From: a virus
IMG/VR virus record: IMGVR_UViG_3300047444_000783
Location: 45,587 to 109,586 of that record
Length of the DNA: 64,000 bases
Direction: 5' to 3' (one strand)
Numbering within the stretch: position 1 is the first letter of the stretch; each line of letters begins with the position of its first letter. Below, piece after piece: positions 34,591 to 43,906 of the stretch. The notes beneath the pieces are model-generated. The model was not told the DNA's origin. It did no database searches and saw only the letters and a list, made by a program, of their open reading frames with translations. The translations under genes and the position numbers were made by a program.

Positions 34591-37500
34591 TGTCGGTGTC
34601 TCCTGAAGAGTTCCATTAAAATAGGTGCGATCGGGTTGGTAGCTCCGGCTGGTTTAAACGTCGCGACGTTCGCCAGCCAAGGACCGCTGTTGGAAGTCCA
34701 GGTCGCGGTCGCGGTGCCGCTCGACATCGCTATCTCGTATTGATTCCGCGCATCCTGCATTTGATTGAATCCAGCGCCGATCACTTCGCCACCGTTAATG
34801 TTCGCGCCAAAACCGAGGACGAGGTCACCCGTTGTGGCCGTTGCCGATGCCGATAAGGACGTGCCCGTCCCGTTGTTCGTCCCGGTATGGTCCAGCGGCG
34901 CCGTCTTGTCCGCGCCAACCCACTCGCTGACGTTGACCGTCAGGTAGTAGGGCGTGCTGATACCAGCCGTGTTCACCGTGATCGTGTTGGCGCCACCGGT
35001 GATATTTTTCGCGTAGTTCACGCATCCGATGACCCCGGTAGTCCCGAGATTGAGAATCGCTGACGGGTAGCTGTTTAATTGGCTGTCGGTGATGCTGCAC
35101 GATCCGCCGGCATTGCTCAGGACGCAAGAGGCGTCCGGGCAATAGGTGATGGTGATGATATTCAGGTTCCCTGTAGTCTCAGGGATCGTGAGAGTCTGGC
35201 TTAGCGTCCCTCCAGGGCCGAGAATGATGCTCGACTGCAATTGGACCAGGCAGATCTGGTTGATCACGCAACTCTGGATATACGCGCCGATGCTCCACGG
35301 CGTCGTCCGGGGGTTACCATCCGCGTCCGTCGTGAACGTTGCGGATAGATCTAAGCCGGTGCCTGCCGCAGGGCTGCCTGGGCGAATATGGAAGTTGCCG
35401 GCCGCCGCATTAACAAAGAGCGGATCGGTCATGCCTTCCGCTGTGCCGCATGGGGTGACGCTGCCGGCGTTCAGGTTGTTGCTGCACGTCTGTCCCGCCG
35501 TAGCATCGTTAATCGCATGACCATCCATATAGAAAATGTTGTTTTTAGCAATGACGCCGCTAGGAAGACCAGAGCCAAAGTTGTCAAAGGAGAGCGCATA
35601 GCCGGAGTTATTGAAAAGCGTATTGTTGTAGATAAAGGCTGAAGTGACCGGAGTAGAAGAAACATCAATGCCGTTGAAGTTACCGTAAACAACGTTGTTA
35701 TATGCGGAGTTTCCTGCCCCAAGGCTGATAAGGATTCCGACGCACGTATCGCCTGTCACCGTGTTGTTGCGGATTACGTTCGCATGGTTGGAATGGTAAA
35801 GAACGATCGACTGGCAATAGGTATTCGTGATTCGGTTGCCGTCTATTATCGTATTGTGAGAATCCGTCGTATCGTCGCCTACATAAACGGCATGGTCGAA
35901 CGCTGAAGAATTCGCTCGCCCTGTATCGATGATGTCGTTGTTCAGAATTGAACTGTTGCTAAGATCTCCTTCAATGGCGCTCCCTTCACTGACGTTCGTT
36001 CCATCGCCACCCGCCTTGTAGACCGTCCCATTTTTGACCGTCACGTCAGTCAACGCACTCCCCGGAGGAGCTAGGACGCCACCGCACTGGGCAACGAAAT
36101 GAGCGTTGCAGTCGATATAGAAACCATCAATCGTGATGTGACTGTGGGTCAACAGAAACCCGTAGTGCGTGTTGGCTGGACGGATCTTGGCGGCGTTACG
36201 GTTCGCCGCTTGGATGATCGTCGGCGCACCCATTGAACCAACTGGCGGATTGATGTCCTGTTCGTCGTAGTTTCCATCGCCGACGATGAGCGTGTTACCG
36301 CCGACAAGGCAGCCAACTCCTCCACCAATCGTCTGCCGCGCGTGCGCGTCATCGTTTACTGTCGCCAGCGCGCACGGGTGCGTATCGTCGCCGGTCGTCC
36401 GCACGTAGTAGGTCGTCGCATTCGCAATGAAAGCCCCGGCATCCCAGGCGCCCATGCTCGGACGTGGGTTACCATCGAAGTCCGTGCAAAACGTTCCACA
36501 GAGATTCGTGCCGAACCCGGCGGCCGGGCTGCCTGGATTAACGTGGAAATCGCCAGATCCGGCGGCGGCGAAGAGTGGGTCAGTCATCCCTTCTGTTGGA
36601 TTGCATCCTGGGGCTATATTGAAATTGTTGCTGCAGGTCTCGCCGGAGAAAGAGGTCATCCCATCAGTGTTGATGCCAACACCATTATTCATATAGCAGA
36701 GGTTGTTTTCGATGGTGTTCCCTACTTGAGTGCTTCCTGAAGAACTTCTATAGATGCAACCCCCAGTATTTCCATAGATGGTATTATTCGCGAATAAAAC
36801 ATTTGCAGGGTCGGCATAGAAATTTACCCCGTATCCCCCATTGGTCACACCGGTGATGGTTACGTTGTAAACTTGGGTACCGCTTGTGCAATTTGCTATG
36901 AAAATCCCAACGCGAGGACTGCCATTTATGGAGCTATTGCGCAGAATGTTATTGAGGCCAGCACCAGCGTCGCAGGAACCATTTCTGAACTGGACCGCCC
37001 CTTCTGCGATGTTGACAAACGTGTTGCCGTCGATAGTGTTATCTGATTCCTGAATGTAATAGCCTAGACCTTCATAGTTGTTGTCGAGACCGGCGCAAAA
37101 TCCTCCAATGTCGTGAATATAGTTATTGGTGAATTGGTCGAAGGTAGAACCGTGCGTTCCTGGCCCAAGGTTGTCTGTGACTTCAACCGCATTTGAAGTG
37201 CTGGAGCAGTTCGAATTATCGATGTGTTGAAAATGATGTATCTCTGAATTGACGATATCGATGTGATCGCTGTGGTTCAACCGGAACCCGTCATTCGTTG
37301 CTGGCGTATTCGCCCCATCTTCCGCTATCCCGTCGAATCTGATGTAGGATCTGCTCAACATCCAAATGACGCCAACTCCGCCGGCTGGAAGATTGATCGT
37401 CGGCTTGATGACAGCCATCCGATTATTAACAGCCTTGATGGTGGTTGGGGCACCCATCGAGCCGGACGGAATCGTGTCCGGAATGAGGGTATCGTACGTT

Positions 37501-39140
37501 CCGTCGTTCAGCATCAACGTGTCGCCGGCAAGTGCTGTCAAGCACGCAATCCCGCCCGCAACCGTCTTCTTCGCGTGCGCGTCGTCGTTCGTCGTCGCCG
37601 AGGCGCAGGACCCTGCGTCGGAGGCGGCGGTCGTGCGAACGTAGTACGTCGCTCCCGTATAACCGGCTGGAAACGAGCAGCCGCCGGTATTGACATGCAA
37701 ACGATTTTGCACGTCGAAAGCCGACTGTCCGGCGACATCATTTAATCCGCCAACGGCTGCTCCATGGGGAAATGCGCCAGTTGACGCGTCCCACAACCTG
37801 GCAGTCGTCAATATTCCATTGACATATTCATAAAGAACGTTAGCCCCAATATCAGATCCGCCCAATCCAGCGCCGTGAAGATTAGACGCTGCCGGGATCC
37901 AGGCATAGCATGTACCGAGTCCTGTCGGAGCGGATGTGGATGCGTTCGTAATGTTCGCATTCGGCGGCGCTGGACTATAGTTGGTTCCATTGCCGCTGGC
38001 CACCGTGTAGTTCAGGGTCCAGGTCGTCGTGGCCGTTATCTCAAATCCAAAACTTGACGAGTTGTTAATCGAGAGGCACCCCGTGCAGAAGAATGAAGGC
38101 GACGGCGCCGGGTTCGTACCGGCCGGCGCATCTGCCACAATTCCAATGCTGGTTCCGCTGCCAAACACCGACACGTTCGAGACCTGGGTATTAAGTGCCC
38201 CTCGTGGATAGATCCCCGCTTGATTTGGGTTGATGACGACCGCGTTTTTGATCGTGGTATTGGTCGGGAATGTTCCAGGATTTCGCGAGGCCTCCGTAGC
38301 CCCGTAATAATCGTTCAGCGAAATGTTTCCCAACTCCTGGTTGCTGTCGGATGTGGCCGTCGCTTGAATATCGATCCCGTCATCATTATTCTCCGAGATG
38401 TTGTTTTCAAGGATGTCGCCGCTTTCCGGGTACGGATTGAACGCCGCATCGCCACGCAACACGTTACTGGAGACGAAGCCACTGGGGATATCCGCATACA
38501 ACCTGGAATTCGCGTAGTTCCTCCTGTACGTGTTGTTCGACCCATTCTTTGTGACCACCGCGCTCCGGTGAAAGTAATAAAACTCGTTCTCCTCGATCAG
38601 AGAGTTCGTGATCGCAATGAACAGCAAGTGCTCACAATTGCAATACCGGTTATTGTGGTCGAAAATGTTTCGTCGGACCGTGATGTGGTCCCCGGTATTG
38701 AACGCCAGTAGGTCATCGAACAGCCCGACTCCTGGCTGATCCGCGCTTTGAAAGTGCAAGCCGAGCACGCTCCAGTAGGAGCAGTGAGTCGCGAACATCG
38801 CAAACGTCGAGTTCATTGCAGTCGCGTCGATCAGCGCCTGCCGTTCGTTCTCTGCAACGATTGTCACGGGGTTGCCTGCCGTCCCGTTATGAGCCGTCCC
38901 ACTACAGTCAGCCGAAAGGAACCCGCTATTGCTCCCGTTGTAAGTCCCGTTCCGAAGAGTCAGGGTGTCGCCTGCGGTGATGATTGGGACTGCGTGAGCA
39001 AACGTCTTCCATGGAGACCCTGAAGACGTGCCCGGATTGGCGTCAGAACCGGTGGGCGAGATCCAGTATGTCGTGGCCGAGACTGTCCCCGGCAGCGCGA
39101 TTAAAAACAGGCAAAGTAGAAAGATGATTTTCTTAAACAC
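34587..39140 (-). CDS. giant exported parallel beta-helix protein
   Basis: A 1517 aa protein if started at GTG 39138-39140 (product begins MFKKIIFLLCLFLIALPGTV), giving a clean Sec signal peptide cleaved after VSA. The longer frame would add 19 residues from the shadow of the previous gene. Three successive right-handed beta-helix domains each open with a strand such as TTYWISPTGSDANPG, ATYYVRTTAAS or TTYYVRTTGDD and close with a DFDGNPR-like turn. A C-terminal jelly-roll of about 250 residues follows. Similar domains occur in exported bacterial polysaccharide-binding proteins. Likely an adhesin or glycan-modifying protein; the signal peptide is anomalous for a virion component. Confidence 0.75.
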   Translation of the reverse strand: MFKKIIFLLCLFLIALPGTVSATTYWISPTGSDANPGTSSGSPWKTFAHAVPIITAGDTLTLRNGTYNGSNSGFLSADCSGTAHNGTAGNPVTIVAENERQALIDATAMNSTFAMFATHCSYWSVLGLHFQSADQPGVGLFDDLLAFNTGDHITVRRNIFDHNNRYCNCEHLLFIAITNSLIEENEFYYFHRSAVVTKNGSNNTYRRNYANSRLYADIPSGFVSSNVLRGDAAFNPYPESGDILENNISENNDDGIDIQATATSDSNQELGNISLNDYYGATEASRNPGTFPTNTTIKNAVVINPNQAGIYPRGALNTQVSNVSVFGSGTSIGIVADAPAGTNPAPSPSFFCTGCLSINNSSSFGFEITATTTWTLNYTVASGNGTNYSPAPPNANITNASTSAPTGLGTCYAWIPAASNLHGAGLGGSDIGANVLYEYVNGILTTARLWDASTGAFPHGAAVGGLNDVAGQSAFDVQNRLHVNTGGCSFPAGYTGATYYVRTTAASDAGSCASATTNDDAHAKKTVAGGIACLTALAGDTLMLNDGTYDTLIPDTIPSGSMGAPTTIKAVNNRMAVIKPTINLPAGGVGVIWMLSRSYIRFDGIAEDGANTPATNDGFRLNHSDHIDIVNSEIHHFQHIDNSNCSSTSNAVEVTDNLGPGTHGSTFDQFTNNYIHDIGGFCAGLDNNYEGLGYYIQESDNTIDGNTFVNIAEGAVQFRNGSCDAGAGLNNILRNSSINGSPRVGIFIANCTSGTQVYNVTITGVTNGGYGVNFYADPANVLFANNTIYGNTGGCIYRSSSGSTQVGNTIENNLCYMNNGVGINTDGMTSFSGETCSNNFNIAPGCNPTEGMTDPLFAAAGSGDFHVNPGSPAAGFGTNLCGTFCTDFDGNPRPSMGAWDAGAFIANATTYYVRTTGDDTHPCALATVNDDAHARQTIGGGVGCLVGGNTLIVGDGNYDEQDINPPVGSMGAPTIIQAANRNAAKIRPANTHYGFLLTHSHITIDGFYIDCNAHFVAQCGGVLAPPGSALTDVTVKNGTVYKAGGDGTNVSEGSAIEGDLSNSSILNNDIIDTGRANSSAFDHAVYVGDDTTDSHNTIIDGNRITNTYCQSIVLYHSNHANVIRNNTVTGDTCVGILISLGAGNSAYNNVVYGNFNGIDVSSTPVTSAFIYNNTLFNNSGYALSFDNFGSGLPSGVIAKNNIFYMDGHAINDATAGQTCSNNLNAGSVTPCGTAEGMTDPLFVNAAAGNFHIRPGSPAAGTGLDLSATFTTDADGNPRTTPWSIGAYIQSCVINQICLVQLQSSIILGPGGTLSQTLTIPETTGNLNIITITYCPDASCVLSNAGGSCSITDSQLNSYPSAILNLGTTGVIGCVNYAKNITGGANTITVNTAGISTPYYLTVNVSEWVGADKTAPLDHTGTNNGTGTSLSASATATTGDLVLGFGANINGGEVIGAGFNQMQDARNQYEIAMSSGTATATWTSNSGPWLANVATFKPAGATNPIAPILMELFRRHRQ

Positions 39141-39142
39141 AC

Positions 39143-39562
39143 CTACCCCAATTGCAGTTGAATCAATCCGGTCGGGCCGTTGAACGTCAGCGGCCACGAC
39201 TCAGACTCGTTAAGAAAGACGGATGCCCCGTAATCAAACCAGGCGATCAGCGGATGATTGCTCGGCGTCGCGTTATAAATCACGATGTACCGGTATGGGC
39301 CGACGGACCCGTGTGACGCCTGGAGCGCAAGATCCTTGCACACCAGTTTGTACAGGCCGGCGGTCTGAGTCGATGAGATGACCGTGATATCGCGCGCGCT
39401 GCAGTGCCTGTAGCGGACTTCGTGGATGCTCGAGAGTACCCGATTTAACGGGCTGGGCTGGGTATTGGTGAGCGCGACCTTAAGGTCGTCGGACCCGAGG
39501 TTGTGAACCCCATTGGCGAGATCCGCCACGAACTGCTGGAACAGATTGTAGACGGCCGTCAT
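39143..39562 (-). CDS. conserved phage structural protein (paralogue of 31466-31966)
   Basis: A 139 aa protein (YNLFQQFVADLANGVHNL, VGPYRYIVIYNATPSNHPLI) clearly related to the gene at 31466-31966 but without the Pro/Gly leader. In both places the paralogue lies directly next to a signal-peptide-bearing protein, so a fibre-protein pair may have been duplicated. Confidence 0.65.
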   Translation of the reverse strand: MTAVYNLFQQFVADLANGVHNLGSDDLKVALTNTQPSPLNRVLSSIHEVRYRHCSARDITVISSTQTAGLYKLVCKDLALQASHGSVGPYRYIVIYNATPSNHPLIAWFDYGASVFLNESESWPLTFNGPTGLIQLQLG

Positions 39563-39574
39563 TCATCGTCATCC

Positions 39575-40201
39575 TCAGTACGTTACTGGAATCTTGCTCA
39601 ACATCGAATCGTTCGGCGCTACCTGGGGCGGCGGAGACACGGCTTCCGTGTCTCCCTGGACAACTTTCGGGACTTCCTCACGCATGCGCGCGATAAAGCC
39701 CTGAATGAATGGCATAAGCGTCGGATCTTCTTTTCCGATCGGCGGCAACTGCATTTCGATCTGCATTGCCGTATCCATTGCCCCGCCCGTCGATGGGGCG
39801 GCTGGCATCGATGGCGGCCCCGGAGGTGGCGATCCCCCGGGACCGACTGGGCCGGCTGCAGGGACGGGAGGACCGGCGCCCGCAGACGCTGCTGGAGGGG
39901 GTGGACCTCCAGCTAGACCCGCAAGAGCGGCCGGCAAGCCGCCCATGCGTGATTGCAATTCGACGTTGAGACGATCGACGTCCGGGCCGAGAGCCGGCAC
40001 CTGGCGCGCGACCGTCGTGAGTAGCGGCTGCACCTGCTGAATCTTCTGAGTCAGATCCGGGTTGGTTGCGGCAGGTGGTGCTCCACCGCCGAGGCCGGCC
40101 AGGATAGAACTCAGATCCAACGGTCCGCCGCCCGCAGGCTTCATCTGGGCCTGGACGTCCGGCGGTGGTGGAGGCGCTAGACCAACGTCAGGGATGGGCA
40201 T
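39575..40201 (-). CDS. Pro/Gly/Ala-rich low-complexity protein
   Basis: A 208 aa protein with a low-complexity N-terminal two thirds (PPPPPDVQAQMKPAGGG, GAGPPVPAAGPVGPGGSP) and a short helical segment near the C-terminus (DPTLMPFIQGFIARMREEV). It lies between portal-proximal small genes and the adhesin block. Possibly an internal virion or linker protein. No family recognised. Confidence 0.5.
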   Translation of the reverse strand: MPIPDVGLAPPPPPDVQAQMKPAGGGPLDLSSILAGLGGGAPPAATNPDLTQKIQQVQPLLTTVARQVPALGPDVDRLNVELQSRMGGLPAALAGLAGGPPPPAASAGAGPPVPAAGPVGPGGSPPPGPPSMPAAPSTGGAMDTAMQIEMQLPPIGKEDPTLMPFIQGFIARMREEVPKVVQGDTEAVSPPPQVAPNDSMLSKIPVTY

Positions 40202-40204
40202 GAA

Positions 40205-40399
40205 TTAGCGACCGCCGCCCTCCGGAATACCGGTCTCGCCGTACTTCGTGCGGACATTCAGACCGTCCGCGCCAGTCTGCAGCGGAGCGTGTGTCCCCGG
40301 AGAATCAAGGAACGGTGCGCGCGGTGCTTCGACCGTGCCCTCTTCGTGGCCCACGAATGCGCCACCGCTTGTCGGAAACTGTACTTTACCGTCAGCCAT
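40205..40399 (-). CDS. small hypothetical protein
   Basis: A 64 aa Gly-rich polar protein (MADGKVQFPTSGGAFVGHEE) with a GGAGG-type binding site. It lies between the portal and the low-complexity gene. No family recognised. Confidence 0.5.
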   Translation of the reverse strand: MADGKVQFPTSGGAFVGHEEGTVEAPRAPFLDSPGTHAPLQTGADGLNVRTKYGETGIPEGGGR

Positions 40400-40422
40400 G
40401 AGAACCTCCTGAATTAGTGAAC

Positions 40423-40635
40423 TTACCGACCGGCCGATCGGCCAGGCCGACGACCACTCTTTTTGGCGAAGCGATTGGCTGTGCTGTGGAGTCGCCCGAC
40501 GGCTCTGCCGAGGCGCTTCGGATCCGCATGGATTTCGTCCGTGCGCATCAGATTCTGCACGTCATCCCGAGTCTGCCATTCGTCATGGTCGGGATCCAGT
40601 GATGACGGCATCGCCACATTGCCCTTCTTCGCCAT
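40423..40635 (-). CDS. small basic hypothetical protein
   Basis: A 70 aa protein, acidic at the N-terminus and very basic at the C-terminus (FAKKSGRRPGRSAGR). It is preceded by GAGAGG four bases before the ATG. The 26-base motif lies between it and the portal stop, so it may be the first gene of a new transcript. Confidence 0.5.
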   Translation of the reverse strand: MAKKGNVAMPSSLDPDHDEWQTRDDVQNLMRTDEIHADPKRLGRAVGRLHSTANRFAKKSGRRPGRSAGR

Positions 40636-40647
40636 AGAACCTCTCAG

Positions 40648-40673
40648 ACTTTAGAGTAAGCGGACTGTCAAGA
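40648..40673 (-). promoter_or_regulatory. 26-base conserved motif at a stop codon (copy 2)
   Basis: On the minus strand this reads TCTTGACAGT then CCGCTTACTCTAAAGT. It overlaps the TGA stop of the portal gene in the same register as copy 1 overlaps the stop at 25592. Confidence 0.5.
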
Positions 40674-42485
40674 CGGCTTTAACAGACTCATCGGGTTGTC
40701 CGACCCCTTCCCTTTATGGGCTGGCGGGCCGCCGGCTGGAGAGGCGCTCCCGGGTGGAGGCGGCAACTCCGGCATGCCACCGGGCGCGCCACCGCCGGTC
40801 AGTGCCTGCCCAGCCTGGGCGGCCATCAGCCGCTGCGCCTGCTTGTCCTGCTCCTGGTCGAGTTCCTTCTCGACGTTGTCGTACAGGCTTTCCATGTCCA
40901 TTTCCTTGTACAGGGTCTTGCGACTCATGTCGCCAGTCCGGCGCAAGGCCATGGCAATCATCTGGTTGTTCTGCTGGTTGACGTTCAGCATCGTCCCACC
41001 ACCACCGATATCGAAGAAGAAGTTTTGCGCGTGATCCTCGGCTCGTCGCCCGGTCGGTACCATCGTGCTCGTGTTTGCATCGAATACGTCCTGGGAGGTC
41101 ACACCCGCGCGCCCGTACATCCACATACGTCGCGACAGCGTGTAGAACTGCATCTCGTTCGGCACCATCTGGTCGCCGATATCCCGGACGCCGATCTCCA
41201 TGTACCGGCCGCGCAGTCTCATGATCGTCTGCTGGGTTTCCTTCAGCCCCTGTAGGGTGTCGCCCGCTGGCGTGACTTTCTTACGCGCCAACCCATTGAC
41301 GTCCAGAAGCCCTGAATCGTCGTCCATTTCGTTCTGGGCGTACATCCCCATGTTCGAAACGTAGTTCGGGAGCATCGGCGGATTCTGCCATGCCGGCGGT
41401 GACGGTGACATCGGGTTGTATCCGATCTTCGCGTTCGGCATGTTCGGATCCAGCGCATTCTTGATCGCGTCGGAGAACGCGCTATCCGGGAACAGGAATG
41501 GCGGGTTCACCGCCTTTTTAATCATATCGAGGGTCCCGGCCAGGACGGTGTTGACGATGTCCTGAAGCGGGATCTTCGACCGCAACTCGGATATTCCATG
41601 GAACTGCCACGGTACCGGCTTCAGCCGGAGCGCGACGAACGGGAATTTCCCATGCCAGAAGAAGTTCGGACCGTCATACAGCGGATAGAGTTCGGTCCCT
41701 CCGGTGATGATCAGCCGGCCGCGAGGATAGAGCGGGGCGCCGGGCTTCACTTCGTAGTACCAGTTGGTTCCGGGCGTCCCCATCTTCACGATGTTCTGGC
41801 TGGTGTTGATCGAATAATCCTTGATCCAGAATTCTCGATACCATGCCTGAGCAACCGCAGACTCCCCGAATTCTCGAGGACTGCCGACCCACCGCTGCAT
41901 CTGCGGGCTGAGCATGTCGAAGTTCATGGCGCCCGCCTGGCGTGGCCGTTGGAACGGCTTCGCGTAACGGGAGAGCGAATCGTCTGGCTGGACGAACGAA
42001 CCGGGGCCAGGGAAGTTCCGACGGAACCAACTGATGTTCCGGACAGACTCGTATATGCAGCCTTCCCAGTCCTGCAGGTTATGCGCCGGGCCGATCGGGA
42101 TCAGATCGTACGGGCTGAGCGGGTAAAGCTGGAAGTCGCCACGGCCGCCACATAGCTGCTTGTTCCAGGCGATCCGCAGGTATCCGGTCGTCAAATAGGC
42201 GTAAATGACGGCCATCGACAGTTGGAAGTCGATGTCGTTCTTCACCCACCAGGATTTCGTGATCTTTGTCAGGAGTTCGGCCTGGTCGTCCCACGTATCC
42301 TCGTGGGCCTTGACCTCGTAGATCGGCCGGATATCCGTCAGGATCGCGACCGTCTGCTCCATCGAACGCAGGAGGCGGTTATTGACCGGGCTGGCTTTGT
42401 AACTCGGGCGCCGGTTCGGCCACTGGTCGCCCATCAGGTAGACGATATCCTGTGGCAGGTTCTGGATTTCCTTCGAATCGCGCAT
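40668..42485 (-). CDS. portal protein
   Basis: A 605 aa protein from ATG 42483-42485. It has the typical portal order: NRRPSYKASPVNNRLLRSME and LTDIRPIYEVKAHEDTWDDQ (clip and stem surroundings), a long central part with YEVKPGAPLYPRGRLIITGG, and GISELRSKIPLQDIVNTVLA leading into MKKAVNPPFLF. The C-terminal region is helical (LYDNVEKELDQEQDKQAQRL) and ends in a Pro/Gly tail. Position between terminase and scaffold supports it. GAGGGG precedes the ATG by 9 bases, but the frame is open and portal-like for about 50 more codons upstream (see 42486-42632), so the true start may be earlier. Confidence 0.82.
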   Translation of the reverse strand: MRDSKEIQNLPQDIVYLMGDQWPNRRPSYKASPVNNRLLRSMEQTVAILTDIRPIYEVKAHEDTWDDQAELLTKITKSWWVKNDIDFQLSMAVIYAYLTTGYLRIAWNKQLCGGRGDFQLYPLSPYDLIPIGPAHNLQDWEGCIYESVRNISWFRRNFPGPGSFVQPDDSLSRYAKPFQRPRQAGAMNFDMLSPQMQRWVGSPREFGESAVAQAWYREFWIKDYSINTSQNIVKMGTPGTNWYYEVKPGAPLYPRGRLIITGGTELYPLYDGPNFFWHGKFPFVALRLKPVPWQFHGISELRSKIPLQDIVNTVLAGTLDMIKKAVNPPFLFPDSAFSDAIKNALDPNMPNAKIGYNPMSPSPPAWQNPPMLPNYVSNMGMYAQNEMDDDSGLLDVNGLARKKVTPAGDTLQGLKETQQTIMRLRGRYMEIGVRDIGDQMVPNEMQFYTLSRRMWMYGRAGVTSQDVFDANTSTMVPTGRRAEDHAQNFFFDIGGGGTMLNVNQQNNQMIAMALRRTGDMSRKTLYKEMDMESLYDNVEKELDQEQDKQAQRLMAAQAGQALTGGGAPGGMPELPPPPGSASPAGGPPAHKGKGSDNPMSLLKPS

Positions 42486-42632
42486 CCATGCCGACCCCTC
42501 ATCGAGCGCCGCACGTAGCCACGCGCGGCGCCGGGCCGACTGCTGATCGGCAGTCAGATTCGGGTTGAAGTCCAGGAACTCGTAAGGGTGACCTTGGGCG
42601 CTAGGACCCGCCCACGATTGAACGGTTGACAG
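42486..42632 (-). other. probable N-terminal extension of the portal without canonical start
   Basis: The portal frame continues upstream with HPYEFLDFNPNLTADQQ and SARRRAWLRAALDEGSAWM, which reads like the natural helical N-terminus of a portal. No ATG, GTG or TTG is in frame before a stop at 42701. A CTG at 42632-42630 lies 4 bases after GGAGG and would give LSTVQSWAGPSAQGHPYEF. I infer initiation at a near-cognate codon; a sequencing error or a shorter protein are alternatives. Confidence 0.45.
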
Positions 42633-42963
42633 AAGGCCTCCGCGCCGGCTCGTCCGACAGGATGATTCGTTTTGCGACGTACGGTCGCGTGACTTCGATC
42701 AGCCGCCGGCAGATCCGGCAGCGGAACGGGATTCGATCTTCGCCCGGTGTATGGTAATTTTCGGCCTCGTACATCGATTGCCGATTCCGATGGCCACACT
42801 TGGGGCTGGGGCAGACGAATACGATGTAATCGGTGCCCGTGTCCTTCTTCTCCATCGCCCGCAGTTTGGACGGGTCGTCCTCGACCGGCACCCACCGCCG
42901 CATCGTCCCGCCGCCCTTGTTCACGATCTTTAGCGCGGTCGTCCGCAGAATGATCTCGCTCAT
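42601..42963 (-). CDS. zinc-ribbon protein
   Basis: A 120 aa protein with two cysteine pairs (VFVCPSPKCGHRN and FRCRICRRLIE) spaced as a four-Cys zinc ribbon. It lies between terminase and portal with a 4-base overlap upstream and overlaps the portal extension. Function unknown. Confidence 0.6.
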   Translation of the reverse strand: MSEIILRTTALKIVNKGGGTMRRWVPVEDDPSKLRAMEKKDTGTDYIVFVCPSPKCGHRNRQSMYEAENYHTPGEDRIPFRCRICRRLIEVTRPYVAKRIILSDEPARRPSVNRSIVGGS

Positions 42964-43307
42964 CGGCGGCCTCCCATGTCAAAGACCTTGCCGATCTTAG
43001 GCGTCTTCTTTCGGATCTCGCCGCCGACGGCCTCGAGGTCGGGGTCATCATAGTCATGACGTACCCCGTACTCGCGAGCGATGAACTCCAGGTCTCCCTT
43101 TGAGGCTATTTTCATCGGCTGCCCATCCGGGCGCACGTGCCGGGTTTCGAACGCTTCGAATACCTTGACGGAGATTTTCAGTCCTCCGAGTACCCGGAAC
43201 ATCTTCGCTCCACAGCACGACGGATCGTCGTCATGATTCTGCGAGGAGCAGACGGTGTTTGGCTGGATGGCCCCGCATGTTTCACATTCAAAATCGTGGA
43301 TTATCAT
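42960..43307 (-). CDS. FmdB-like zinc-ribbon protein
   Basis: A 115 aa protein starting at ATG 43305-43307 (overlaps the upstream stop). MIIHDFECETCG, then SCCGAKMFRV, is the FmdB/CxxC-CxxC pattern seen in many phage proteins next to the portal. The C-terminus is charged (GGEIRKKTPKIGKVFD). Confidence 0.65.
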   Translation of the reverse strand: MIIHDFECETCGAIQPNTVCSSQNHDDDPSCCGAKMFRVLGGLKISVKVFEAFETRHVRPDGQPMKIASKGDLEFIAREYGVRHDYDDPDLEAVGGEIRKKTPKIGKVFDMGGRR

Positions 43308-43897
43308 GCGCGTTGCGGCGCCCTGTTGAAGTACGTTTCGATGTAGGCAGAGAATTCTTCCTGACACCATTCCTGCACGGTCTTGTCCGAGTACTCCGCG
43401 GCCTCGGCAAGGCCGCCCTCGAGCGCCCATTCCGGCAGGTCGATGACAACCTGCGTACCAGTCGGCTGGACGCCGCCCGGGCGCAGCGGCGCGCGCGAGC
43501 GAACGGTCGCGATCTGTGCGCGTAACGAACGGATTTCCGCTTCCTTGTCTTTGTTGTCCGTCACGTACGCGAAGATTGCCCCCTTCAGGTCCGGGCCGCC
43601 GGTAAGCACGGTCCCCGTGATTTCCTCGATCGCCTTCTTGGTCTCCGGGTCGATCACGATGTTCATGGCGGCGCGGGCAGCCGGATCCATCACGACCGGC
43701 GCATCAGGCGCCTTATAGAAGTTCGGGTATTTCGTTCGCGCCTGTGCGCGCAACATGTTGAGTTCTTCCGTATCCTCAAACTTGTGGCCGGCGCGACAGT
43801 TCGTGAAGAACTGCCCCGGACGGTCCATCAACGGGTTGACTACCCCGTTATTCAGACAGATCGGGCACGGGTCTTTTGTTGTGATATCGGTCGACAT
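43304..43897 (-). CDS. hypothetical protein with N-terminal zinc motif
   Basis: A 197 aa protein. CPICLNN and TNCRAGHKFE near the N-terminus could form a C-x2-C / C-x3-H zinc site. A coiled-coil (NKDKEAEIRSLRAQIATVRS) follows and then a helical end. It is co-transcribed with the other zinc-ribbon genes between terminase and portal. Confidence 0.6.
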   Translation of the reverse strand: MSTDITTKDPCPICLNNGVVNPLMDRPGQFFTNCRAGHKFEDTEELNMLRAQARTKYPNFYKAPDAPVVMDPAARAAMNIVIDPETKKAIEEITGTVLTGGPDLKGAIFAYVTDNKDKEAEIRSLRAQIATVRSRAPLRPGGVQPTGTQVVIDLPEWALEGGLAEAAEYSDKTVQEWCQEEFSAYIETYFNRAPQRA

Positions 43898-43906
43898 GTC
43901 TCTCTC

